Below, one piece after another: positions 1 to 6,972 of a stretch of DNA of 37,375 bases. The number at the start of each line of letters is the position of its first letter. Positions within the stretch are counted from its first letter, which is position 1. The translations under genes were made by a program, and so were the position numbers. A model generated the notes under the pieces. The model had not been told where the DNA came from and did no database searches. It saw only the letters and a list, made by a program, of their open reading frames with translations. Source of the DNA: an uncultured cyanobacterium (lineage in GTDB: Bacteria; Cyanobacteriota; Vampirovibrionia; Vampirovibrionales; JAGQHJ01); the NCBI GenBank assembly GCA_937922745.1, contig CALAJO010000115.1, positions 1 through 37,375 of the forward strand. Reading direction: 5' to 3'.

Positions 1-43
1 TAGGCTAATCAGCTCAATTACTTGCAGTGGTGGGATACTTACC

Positions 44-181
44 TTAATTAAAAAGTGCAAAAAGACGGGTTAATTCCAACCAACCCTTGGATTGCAAAAT
101 CCAGATCATCTCAAACATAATGGCCATCATTAGAAAGTTAAATTTAATGTAATCCGTAAGCGTATCGACCGTTCGTTGCAT
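44..181 (-). CDS. Small hydrophobic protein, 45 aa
   Basis: Unrecognised small ORF. It starts at an ATG (181) preceded by a purine-rich ribosome-binding region (GGAAGGTAGGTGG) and ends at TAA (44-46). The peptide begins MQRTVDTLTDYIKFNF and continues with a methionine-rich hydrophobic stretch (about residues 14-30) that could form one membrane helix, then a short tail ending in LFALFN. It starts 39 bp after the stop of the SRPBCC gene on the same strand, so the two are probably co-transcribed. The good ribosome-binding site and the helix support translation; no function can be assigned. Confidence 0.5.
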   Translation of the reverse strand: MQRTVDTLTDYIKFNFLMMAIMFEMIWILQSKGWLELTRLFALFN

Positions 182-220
182 AAACCACCTACCTTCCTTC
201 TCTCTTATCGAATTACTGCA

Positions 221-766
221 TCAAGACGAGGCAGACGTCTTGAGAATGGCGTTTTCCAGCACCCATTTCAGGGATATCAAATTTTGCTTGAATGATGAGA
301 TGTATCGATTGAGTTGCGCGCTCTGGTGGGCGCTTTCGAACTCGATATAATTGAGCCAATACAGCTCTGTATTATTATTATCCAGCGAACGAAGCTTAAA
401 GATTCCGATGTGCAAGTCAATCGCAAAATGGCTAAACCGCTTTCCCTCCCTCGTTTCGTAACTCAGCAGCCTGCCGGGCTCGCAATCCGTAATGACCTGT
501 TTCTGCACCGGGCCGTGCTGGTAATACAAATAGCGGGTTTCGCCGGTCAAATCCGCATTAACCGGGATAACACTATTCCAACTGACCTTCAGGATATCCT
601 TATGCCACATAGGGATTAGATCCGGCTCGGTAATCATTTTCCATACCGCATAAGCCGGGGCATTAATAGTAATGCTTCTTTCCAGCATTCTCCTATCAGG
701 TGGGGCCTCTTTCCATTCCATCAGAGGCAGGGCAAGGTGCCTGAAATTCCGTAAAAAACCGGACAT
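221..766 (-). CDS. SRPBCC (START-like/polyketide cyclase) family protein
   Basis: A 181-residue protein with the features of the SRPBCC helix-grip fold. After a short lead the typical first strand appears (residues about 28-45, LERSITINAPAYAVWKMITE), followed by the D-x-x-P-x-W turn (DLIPMWHKDI). A strand-rich middle (GETRYLYYQHGP, CEPGRLLSYE) and a long C-terminal helix (about 150-175) complete the fold. Such proteins bind hydrophobic ligands or lipids; nothing here indicates the ligand. No signal peptide is seen, so it is probably cytoplasmic. It is divergent from the histidine kinase gene across a 238-bp gap and is followed by a 45-residue hydrophobic ORF on the same strand. Confidence 0.75.
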   Translation of the reverse strand: MSGFLRNFRHLALPLMEWKEAPPDRRMLERSITINAPAYAVWKMITEPDLIPMWHKDILKVSWNSVIPVNADLTGETRYLYYQHGPVQKQVITDCEPGRLLSYETREGKRFSHFAIDLHIGIFKLRSLDNNNTELYWLNYIEFESAHQSAQLNRYISSFKQNLISLKWVLENAILKTSASS

Positions 767-942
767 ACCTCATTCCTTCTCTCTCTTCTTCCCATGAATG
801 ATACAAACCTCATCCCCATTTATAGTTTAGTTTTCTTTTTTCAATTCAGCATCCCTCTATCGCCTAGTAGACTATGGTGCAGGTTGCATGTTTGATCATT
901 AAGGTGTAAATGGATGAGCTTGAAGGGAATAACCCGCCATAG

Positions 943-971
943 TTGGACTTTTTTTGAAAACTTTTTAATAA
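943..971 (+). promoter_or_regulatory. Sigma70-type promoter for the histidine kinase gene
   Basis: TTGGAC (943-948), a 17-bp spacer rich in T and A, and TAATAA (966-971). The predicted transcription start is near 978, giving a leader of about 27 nt with AGGATGGAG just before the ATG at 1005. Confidence 0.55.
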
Positions 972-1004
972 TATTCAGATAGTGGAGCCTGCTCAGGATG
1001 GAGA

Positions 1005-2978
1005 ATGATTAAACCTGCTGACATTTGGAAGGCAATGCTCACGCGCATCGGGCGAAATCGCGAGGTGGCCTTCTTAATCCTGGCCGGCATCCTTACGATT
1101 GCCTGTATTGATACGCTGGCCGTGCAAAAATTGCAGCACGAGCAGCAATATCGGCAAACACTGATGGCCCAGCGGCTCCAAGCCCAGTTGCAATCTCTTA
1201 TGGAAGAGCATGTGACGGCCCTGATTGCGCTGAACGTGGTTTACCAGAACTTTGTGGATATCAACCATTACGACTTCCAGCAGTACGGGGCGTCCATTAC
1301 CAACAACCTCAAGGGGTTCAGGCGCTTGATGTATCTGTCTCCCAATATGACGATTGAGCGCATCTACCCATTAACCCCGGAAAACACGCGACTGGTAACG
1401 GCCTCCGTTGCGGGACAACCGGATGTGAGCAAGTTGCTGAAACGGGCCAAGACGACCCACCAGCCTACGTCGTCCTCACTCATTACGTTTATGGAGCATC
1501 CGCGGAGCGTGATTGCCGCGATCCCGATATACCGGAACAATACCGAGTTCCTGGGCTACGCGGCCGGTGAAATCTCCCTGGAGGAAATATGGGGACTTAC
1601 CAGCCATAAGGAATTGCTGGAAAAATACGAGATCCAGGTTCTCGATCCGCAGGGGAACCCGTTCTTCAGCGGGGTGAATTTCAGCAAACACGATCGCATT
1701 GTCACCAAAATCCCCTTCCTGGTGGGCGATCAGCAGTGGAAACTACAGCTTCAGCCGGTACAACCCATCTTCGAAGCCATTATTATGCAGCGGTTTGGCT
1801 TATGGGCTGCGGGACTGCTGATTTTATACCTGATTGTGATGCTGATGATTGCCTCCAAGCGGCATAAGATTACTTTGGAAGAAGCGCAGCGGCAGTTCGA
1901 GACCATCTTCCACGCTTCGCCGGACGGGATATTGCTGCTGAACGAGAACCTGGAACTACAGTTGGCCAACAAGCCCGTCCAGGACTGGAGCGGGAAGGAG
2001 CAGCCGGAGCTGGCCCGCAAGAACTTCTTTGATGTGTTTACCTGCCAGTGCCCCAACCTGAACAAGTGCCGGGAACTCTCCTACCTGCTTTGCACCAGCG
2101 ACCAGTTTGACGACCGGCTGCCGGAAACGCTGGAAACCCTGGTTACACACCCTGGTGATGGCATTACGCGCACGCTGAGGCTCAATGCCTCCCGGTTTGA
2201 GCAGCAGGGCCTCCAGAAGCAGCGTAGCGGCTTTATCTGCGTGCTGGGGGATATTTCCACCAGCAAGGAGCTGGAGCGCGTCAAGGAGACTTACATCGCC
2301 ACCCTCACCCACGACCTCAAGACGCCGTTGCTGGCCCAGGAGATGGTTCTGGATTCCATCCTGTCCGGCCGGGCCGGGGAGGTTAACGCCGAGCAGAAGA
2401 AACTCCTGCGCGGGGCCTCCCAAAGTGTGCAGGACCTGGTGGAAATGGTGAACGCGACGCTGCTGTACTATAAGATTGAATCGGCGCACCTGGCCTTGCA
2501 TAAACAGCCCATTCCCCTGGTGCCCATGGTCAAGGAGCTGTCGGAAAACCTGGTGCCGCTGCTCAATAACCGCAAACTCAGCATCGAGATTGACGCCGGG
2601 CTGGAGCTGCCGGATCCGCTGATTGACCCGATCCAGATGAAGCGCGTACTGCATAACCTGCTCTCTAACGCCATTAGTTATGCGCGGCGCGGCACGGCGA
2701 TTTTGGTTAAAATCACGCCGGAGGCGGCCGATCGAGTACTCATCCAGATTACGAACCACGGCAAGGGAATTCCCCCGGAAGATCTGCCCAAGATTTTCGA
2801 TAAATACTACTCCTTGTCCCGTAAGTTCAAACAGATTGGCACCGGGCTGGGGCTTTACATCTCCCGGCAGATTGTCCAGCTTCATGGGGGCAAGATCTGG
2901 GCAACCAGTGAGCCGGACAAGGAAACCAGTTTCTACATTTCGTTGCCGTGCCCTCAAAAAGTCCAGTCGTCGAACTGA
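1005..2978 (+). CDS. Membrane sensor histidine kinase with PAS domain
   Basis: A 657-residue two-component sensor. A first membrane helix (about residues 20-38) and a second (about 264-283) bracket a ~220-residue extracytoplasmic sensor region without a recognised family. A PAS domain follows (about 292-415), carrying an unusual cysteine cluster C347-x-C349-P-N-L-N-K-C355. The HisKA domain contains the phospho-acceptor H436 in TLTHDLKTP. The HATPase domain shows the N box (NLLSNA, 551-556), the G1 box (G-K-G near 586) and the G2 box GTGLGL (612-617). It should autophosphorylate and pass phosphate to a response regulator; none is adjacent, and the nearest receiver protein (near 29.5 kb) is unlinked. 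An FKBP gene follows 87 bp after the stop. Confidence 0.93.
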   Translation: MIKPADIWKAMLTRIGRNREVAFLILAGILTIACIDTLAVQKLQHEQQYRQTLMAQRLQAQLQSLMEEHVTALIALNVVYQNFVDINHYDFQQYGASITNNLKGFRRLMYLSPNMTIERIYPLTPENTRLVTASVAGQPDVSKLLKRAKTTHQPTSSSLITFMEHPRSVIAAIPIYRNNTEFLGYAAGEISLEEIWGLTSHKELLEKYEIQVLDPQGNPFFSGVNFSKHDRIVTKIPFLVGDQQWKLQLQPVQPIFEAIIMQRFGLWAAGLLILYLIVMLMIASKRHKITLEEAQRQFETIFHASPDGILLLNENLELQLANKPVQDWSGKEQPELARKNFFDVFTCQCPNLNKCRELSYLLCTSDQFDDRLPETLETLVTHPGDGITRTLRLNASRFEQQGLQKQRSGFICVLGDISTSKELERVKETYIATLTHDLKTPLLAQEMVLDSILSGRAGEVNAEQKKLLRGASQSVQDLVEMVNATLLYYKIESAHLALHKQPIPLVPMVKELSENLVPLLNNRKLSIEIDAGLELPDPLIDPIQMKRVLHNLLSNAISYARRGTAILVKITPEAADRVLIQITNHGKGIPPEDLPKIFDKYYSLSRKFKQIGTGLGLYISRQIVQLHGGKIWATSEPDKETSFYISLPCPQKVQSSN

Positions 2979-3013
2979 TTGGTCGGCTTTCGGCCATGGC
3001 GTGTTTATGGGGT

Positions 3014-3019
3014 TATAAT
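3014..3019 (+). promoter_or_regulatory. TATAAT -10 element upstream of the FKBP gene
   Basis: A perfect TATAAT 46 bp before the FKBP start codon. No good -35 hexamer lies 16-18 bp upstream, so this is a weak or activator-assisted promoter, or chance. Confidence 0.3.
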
Positions 3020-3065
3020 AGGGTACGCTCGGCGAAGCAACCCAAGAGAAAAGGAACCTGATTTT

Positions 3066-3551
3066 ATGAAACTGAACACCTTGCATTATGTGATTATCGC
3101 GCTGGTCGTGGTTTTGATGGGCTTTCAGGCCTTCCATGCCGTGCGCGCCAAGAGTTTGATGCTTCGCAAGGATGACGCGAATCCGGTGGTTTCCCCGGTG
3201 GATGGGGATATGACGACCACCATGTCCGGCCTTCAGTGGCAGGATGTTGTCGTGGGCGAAGGGGATCTGGCGGCGGCCCGCGATAAGGTGAGTGTGCATT
3301 ACACCGGCACGTTGTACCCCTCCGGCAAGAAGTTTGACAGTTCCCTGGATCGGGGTGAGCCCTTCGAGTTTCGCCTGGGCGCAGGCCAAGTCATCCGCGG
3401 ATGGGATGAGGGCGTTGCCGGGATGCACGTGGGCGGCAAGCGGATTCTCGTTATCCCGCCGGAGCTGGCTTACGGCTCCCAGGGTGTCCCGCCGGTCATC
3501 CCGCCCAACGCCACGCTTAAGTTCGAAGTGGAATTGCTGGAAGTCAAGTAG
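3066..3551 (+). CDS. FKBP-type peptidyl-prolyl cis-trans isomerase, membrane-anchored
   Basis: A 161-residue protein. I start it at ATG 3066 because AAGGAAC lies just upstream and the protein then begins with an N-terminal hydrophobic anchor or signal (about residues 7-25). The longer frame from 2979 would put that segment inside the protein. The rest is a complete single FKBP domain (about 60-161): [19 protein letters not shown], then the conserved [14 protein letters not shown] and [15 protein letters not shown] segments and a C-terminal [10 protein letters not shown]. The family speeds proline isomerisation during folding; the anchor suggests it acts outside the cytoplasmic membrane. It lies downstream of the histidine kinase and upstream of a repeat-rich gap. 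Confidence 0.92.
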   Translation: MKLNTLHYVIIALVVVLMGFQAFHAVRAKSLMLRKDDANPVVSPVDGDMTTTMSGLQWQDVVVGEGDLAAARDKVSVHYTGTLYPSGKKFDSSLDRGEPFEFRLGAGQVIRGWDEGVAGMHVGGKRILVIPPELAYGSQGVPPVIPPNATLKFEVELLEVK

Positions 3552-3609
3552 CCTGCTTTCTTCGGTTTTGCTCCCTGCTTGCGCAGTGGGAAACAACTGA
3601 TTATGAAAG

Positions 3610-3629
3610 TGAGAAAACAAACCCATTTT
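3610..3629 (-). repeat. Dispersed 19-20 bp motif, copy 1
   Basis: TGAGAAAACAAACCCATTTT on the plus strand. On the minus strand it reads ATG GGT TTG TTT TCT CA, with AGGAGA 9 nt before the ATG at 3626. It opens a very long minus-strand frame that is antisense to the FKBP and kinase genes and is not believed to be a real gene over its whole length. First of five copies of the 19-bp core in the window. Confidence 0.85.
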
Positions 3630-3750
3630 TATCCGTCTCCTGTTGTGGCCCTTCGATTTTTCCCGATGCAGCAGGCTCTCAACTCTGTCATCGCTCGGCG
3701 AATTTTGTACGGCTGGTCATTGCGAGGCCGGGACACAGTGACCGCATGTG

Positions 3751-3833
3751 TCATTCCCGCGGAGGCGGGAATCCAGGAGTTTCGAGCAGAGACAAGCTGG
3801 GTGATTTTTGGATCCCTGCCTCCGCGGGGATGA
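3751..3833. repeat. Inverted-repeat (hairpin) element, unit A
   Basis: An imperfect inverted repeat with arms of about 24 bp: 3751-3774 (TCATTCCCGCGGAGGCGGGA and on) against 3810-3833 (ending CCTCCGCGGGGATGA), with a 35-bp centre. The left arm also holds ATTCCCGCGGAGGCGGGAAT, which fits the ATTCCC-N8-GGGAAT form of the neisserial dRS3 repeat. Its translations give the P-A-S-A-G-M-T type peptides commonly mis-annotated from such repeats. Followed by motif copy 2 to form a composite unit. Confidence 0.85.
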
Positions 3834-3848
3834 CACTGTGATAAAAAC

Positions 3849-3868
3849 TGAGAAAACAAACCCATTTT
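3849..3868 (-). repeat. Dispersed 19-20 bp motif, copy 2
   Basis: TGAGAAAACAAACCCATTTT. On the minus strand the ATG is at 3865, with AAGGAAG 7-8 nt before it. The resulting 78-codon frame (3629-3865) runs through hairpin unit A and looks like translated repeat, so no gene is called. Confidence 0.85.
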
Positions 3869-3884
3869 TTGGTCTTCCTTGTTG

Positions 3885-3969
3885 TCATTCCCGCGCAGGC
3901 GGGAATCTAGGAGTTTCGAGCAGAGACAAGCTGGGTGATTTTTTTGGATCCCCGCCTCCGCGGGGATGA
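3885..3969. repeat. Inverted-repeat (hairpin) element, unit B
   Basis: Second copy of the hairpin element, 134 bp after unit A and nearly identical. Arms lie at 3885-3908 and 3946-3969, and the left arm holds ATTCCCGCGCAGGCGGGAAT. The inner sequence (GAGTTTCGAGCAGAGACAAG and on) matches unit A, apart from small length changes in a T tract. Motif copy 3 follows, so hairpin plus motif has been duplicated as one unit. Confidence 0.85.
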
Positions 3970-3985
3970 CACTGTGATAAAAAAC

Positions 3986-4005
3986 TGAGAAAACAAACCC
4001 ATTTT
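3986..4005 (-). repeat. Dispersed 19-20 bp motif, copy 3
   Basis: TGAGAAAACAAACCCATTTT, right end of the second composite unit. On the minus strand an ATG at 4002 opens a 31-codon frame (3907-4002) that runs back through unit B; only a weak GTGAG lies upstream. Confidence 0.85.
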
Positions 4006-4337
4006 AAACTCACGTTTTGAAAATTGAACGAACGAAGCCATTTTTTTGGCTGTTGCATAAGTCAGTAAAAACCATCATCCCTTGGATAACCCCCTTAGGA
4101 ACCCGTCGTACCCCTGCTCGCAGTATAGCATCTTATCGCCATTAAAAAGATATACTTAATAAATAATTAGCATTTCATACCATCCTCTTGAGAATCTCCT
4201 TTAAATGGAGAATTCAACTTCTCTTGGGTTTGGTCGAAACAGGGGTATCAGACCGCTTGGCGCATTTAGTGTAAACGAACGAGGGTTTACGTATAATACT
4301 CTCATATTGGCCTAGTTGAAGGGATTGAGACAGACTC
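4006..4337. other. Non-coding stretch upstream of serS
   Basis: AT-rich sequence with no supported gene. It contains a small hairpin AGCCA-T-run-TGGCT near 4037-4053 and a TATAAT at 4292-4297, 41 bp before the serS start, without a clear -35. With the repeats before it, the gene-free interval spans 3552-4337. Confidence 0.5.
4292..4297 (+). promoter_or_regulatory. TATAAT -10 element upstream of serS
   Basis: Perfect TATAAT; transcription would start near 4304, giving a leader of about 34 nt. The -35 region (GTGTAA at 4269-4274 for a 17-bp spacer) is poor. Confidence 0.35.
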
Positions 4338-5630
4338 ATGCTCGATATCAAAATCATTCGTAGTGACTCGGATAGCGTTAACGCGGCCTTAAAGCGGCGT
4401 AACCCGGATTTGTCGGTGGATGAAATCATCGCGCTGGACGAAACCCGGCGCAAGCTGCTACAGGAGGAAGAAGATTTACGCAGCCAGCGCAACGCCCTAA
4501 GCAAGCAGGTGGGCGAACTGAAGCGCACCGGCCAGAATGCGGACGAGTTGCAGAATAAAACCCGCGAAATCGGCGACAGGATCAAGGCCATCGAGTCTGA
4601 AAAGGACGTGCTGGAGCAACGCCAGAACGAATTATTGCATTACATTCCCAACATGCCCCTGCCCATGGTGCCGGATGGTCAGTCTGATGCGGATAACCCC
4701 GTGATCAAAACCTGGGGCGACGAGTACAAAAGCCGCCCGGTGGCGGATGCCAAGGATCACTGGGAGATTGGCGCCAATTTAGGGATTCTGGATTTTGAGC
4801 GCGGCGTGAAAGTCGCCCAATCGCGTTTTTCCGTTTTGCTGGGCAAAGGCGCCAAGCTGGAGCGGGCTTTGATTAACTATATGCTGGAGCTGCACACCCA
4901 GCGCGGTTACCAGGAGGTGCTGCCGCCTTTCCTCATCAATGCCCAAGCCATGTTTGGGACGGGCCAGTTGCCCAAGTTCGAGAACGATATGTTCCGCTGC
5001 CAGGATGACCCGTTGTTCTTGACCCCCACGGCGGAAGTGCCGGTGACGAACCTGTACGGCAACGAAATCCTGGATGAGTCGCAACTGCCCATGTATATGA
5101 CGGCTTACACGCCCTGTTTCCGCCGGGAAGCGGGTAGCGCCGGCAAGGATACCCGCGGGCTCATTCGCCAGCACCAGTTTAATAAAGTGGAGCTGGTCAA
5201 GCTGGTCCATCCCGATACCTCGCACGAGGAGCATTTAAAGCTGCTGGAAGACGCCGAAATGGTGCTTCAGGGCTTGAAACTACCCTACCGCGTCGTGGAA
5301 CTGTGCGCCGGCGACCTGGGCTTTAGCGCCGCCCGCTGCTACGATATTGAAGTGTGGATGGCGGCGCAAGGGGTTTACCGGGAAATCTCCAGTTGCAGCA
5401 ACTTTATGGACTTTCAGGCCAGGCGCGCCAATATCAAGTTCCGCTCGCAGGAAACGGGAAGGCCGACGTTCGTGCATACGCTCAACGGATCCGGCCTTGC
5501 CGTGGGCAGGACGCTTGCGGCGATTTTGGAAAACTACCAGACCGGCCCCAACTCCGTAGCACTGCCTGAAGTATTACAGCCTTACTTTAACAACCAGACC
5601 GAACTCATCCCCCATGAATGCACCGTTTGA
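4338..5630 (+). CDS. serS: Seryl-tRNA synthetase
   Basis: A 430-residue enzyme of the usual length, charging tRNA-Ser (and tRNA-Sec where present) with serine. The N-terminal antiparallel coiled-coil arm that binds tRNA is clear (about residues 30-100, rich in E, R, K and Q). The class II catalytic core follows: [10 protein letters not shown] near 233, motif 2 around [20 protein letters not shown], and motif 3 near the end in [18 protein letters not shown]. The start [18 protein letters not shown] matches the family. Its last 17 bp overlap the start of the pilT-like gene, which suggests co-transcription. Confidence 0.98.
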   Translation: MLDIKIIRSDSDSVNAALKRRNPDLSVDEIIALDETRRKLLQEEEDLRSQRNALSKQVGELKRTGQNADELQNKTREIGDRIKAIESEKDVLEQRQNELLHYIPNMPLPMVPDGQSDADNPVIKTWGDEYKSRPVADAKDHWEIGANLGILDFERGVKVAQSRFSVLLGKGAKLERALINYMLELHTQRGYQEVLPPFLINAQAMFGTGQLPKFENDMFRCQDDPLFLTPTAEVPVTNLYGNEILDESQLPMYMTAYTPCFRREAGSAGKDTRGLIRQHQFNKVELVKLVHPDTSHEEHLKLLEDAEMVLQGLKLPYRVVELCAGDLGFSAARCYDIEVWMAAQGVYREISSCSNFMDFQARRANIKFRSQETGRPTFVHTLNGSGLAVGRTLAAILENYQTGPNSVALPEVLQPYFNNQTELIPHECTV

Positions 5631-6810
5631 GAAATCCTTTTTCTCACAAGGCAATACCGTCCCGATTGGGCCGTTAAACGAGGAATTCGTCATTCCCGAC
5701 GGCACGCTGTTGCCCATTACCTCCGAAGAAATCGATCTGGACAGTTTCTTTACCATGGCGGTCGCCCAAAAGGTGTCCGATATCCATTTGCGAGAAGGGC
5801 AATCCCCGACGTTCCGCAAGAACGGGAAAATTATCCACACCAAGCTGCCCCCGCTAAACGACAAGGCCATGCAGCGCTTTGCGCGGTGGCTGATTCCGGA
5901 TAACCTGAAGTCGTTTGTGAACAAGCGGCACGATATGGACTTTGCCCGCGACTTCCACCTGGCGCGCTTTCGGGTAAACCTGCTGTACGAATTGGGTCGC
6001 CTGGCATTCGTTATCCGGGTTATTCCCACGGTTATTCCTACGCTGGACAGCCTGGGCCTGCCGGAAACCATACTGAACTACACGACAATGGAGCATGGCC
6101 TGGTGCTGATTACCGGCACCACCGGCTCCGGCAAATCCACAACGCTGGCGGCCCTCCTCAACCATATCAATCACCATCAAGCCAAGCACATCATCACCAT
6201 CGAAGATCCGGTGGAGTTCATCTACAAGAGCGATTGCTCCATGGTGACCCAGCGGCAACTGGCGATCGACACGCCCAGTTTTCCGGACGGCATCCGTAAC
6301 GCCCTGCGGCAGGATCCGGACGTGTTGCTGATTGGCGAAATGCGCGACCGGGAAACGGCGATGTCTGCCATCAAGGCGGCGGAAACCGGTGTCCTGGTGT
6401 TCTCCACCCTTCACACCTCGGACGCCATCCAGACGATTAACCGTGTCCTGGACTTTTTTGAGCCGCATGAACGGGACGCCATCCGCGTGCAGCTCTCCAA
6501 TGTGCTTCGCGGCACCATTTCCCAAAAGCTTTACCACATTAATAACGATGGCGCGATGTCTGCCGTGGCCGAAGTGCTGATGATTACGTCCACCATTCGC
6601 GATTACCTGCTGAAAAACCAGTTGGACGAGATTTACGCCTTGATGGACGAGGGCCGGTTTGAGGGGATGCAAACCATGAACTTTGCCCTGTACCAACTGG
6701 TTAAGCATCAATATATCACGCCGGAGGAAGCCTTGCGGGTTTCCAACCACCCGCTTGCCTTGAAACAGCGGTTAAAAGGCGTCTATCATGGCAGTACCAT
6801 TATCGGTTGA
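5614..6810 (+). CDS. pilT: PilT/PilU-like type IV pilus retraction ATPase
   Basis: A 398-residue secretion-type hexameric ATPase. It has the PilT N-terminal domain (about 42-140, with SDIHLREG), Walker [10 protein letters not shown] (168-176), the Asp box TIEDPVEF (195-202), Walker [10 protein letters not shown] (237-245) and the His box STLHTSDA (264-271). PilT-type proteins depolymerise pilin to retract type IV pili, for twitching, attachment or DNA uptake. The AIRNLIREGK sequence typical of PilT is represented by [11 protein letters not shown], so PilU or another PilT-like paralogue is possible. The ATG at 5614 lies inside the end of serS and lacks a good ribosome-binding site, implying translational coupling. 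No other pilus gene is in the window. Confidence 0.92.
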   Translation: MNAPFEKSFFSQGNTVPIGPLNEEFVIPDGTLLPITSEEIDLDSFFTMAVAQKVSDIHLREGQSPTFRKNGKIIHTKLPPLNDKAMQRFARWLIPDNLKSFVNKRHDMDFARDFHLARFRVNLLYELGRLAFVIRVIPTVIPTLDSLGLPETILNYTTMEHGLVLITGTTGSGKSTTLAALLNHINHHQAKHIITIEDPVEFIYKSDCSMVTQRQLAIDTPSFPDGIRNALRQDPDVLLIGEMRDRETAMSAIKAAETGVLVFSTLHTSDAIQTINRVLDFFEPHERDAIRVQLSNVLRGTISQKLYHINNDGAMSAVAEVLMITSTIRDYLLKNQLDEIYALMDEGRFEGMQTMNFALYQLVKHQYITPEEALRVSNHPLALKQRLKGVYHGSTIIG

Positions 6811-6827
6811 AATTAAAGGGAACTTTT

Positions 6828-6856
6828 TTTAAAGCAAGCAGTCGGTAAGGTATAAT
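6828..6856 (+). promoter_or_regulatory. Putative promoter for the amidase-murI unit
   Basis: TTTAAA (6828-6833), 17-bp spacer, perfect TATAAT (6851-6856). The -35 is weak. The leader to the GTG at 6973 would be about 110 nt. Confidence 0.4.
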
Positions 6857-6972
6857 GAGTATAGGGCTTGGCGTTTTGTGGGTCTTATTGCCCTAACTCG
6901 CCGAAAAAGCCTAAAGTTAGGTGTGTTTTGCCGATAATGAGAGTGTACCAGTAGAGAGATAGGGGTCATCGC

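Noticed and set aside
1956-3626. A 556-codon minus-strand frame starting at motif copy 1
   Set aside because: Antisense to the histidine kinase and FKBP genes, with a composition typical of a shadow frame. Only its start (motif, ribosome-binding site) is of interest.
3579-3865. Two short frames (84 and 78 codons) across the repeats
   Set aside because: Their products (for example the P-A-S-A-G-M-T type ending) are translations of the inverted repeats, a frequent annotation artefact.
3751-4005. CRISPR array
   Set aside because: Only two units, each an internal hairpin with similar centres instead of unique spacers, and no cas genes nearby.
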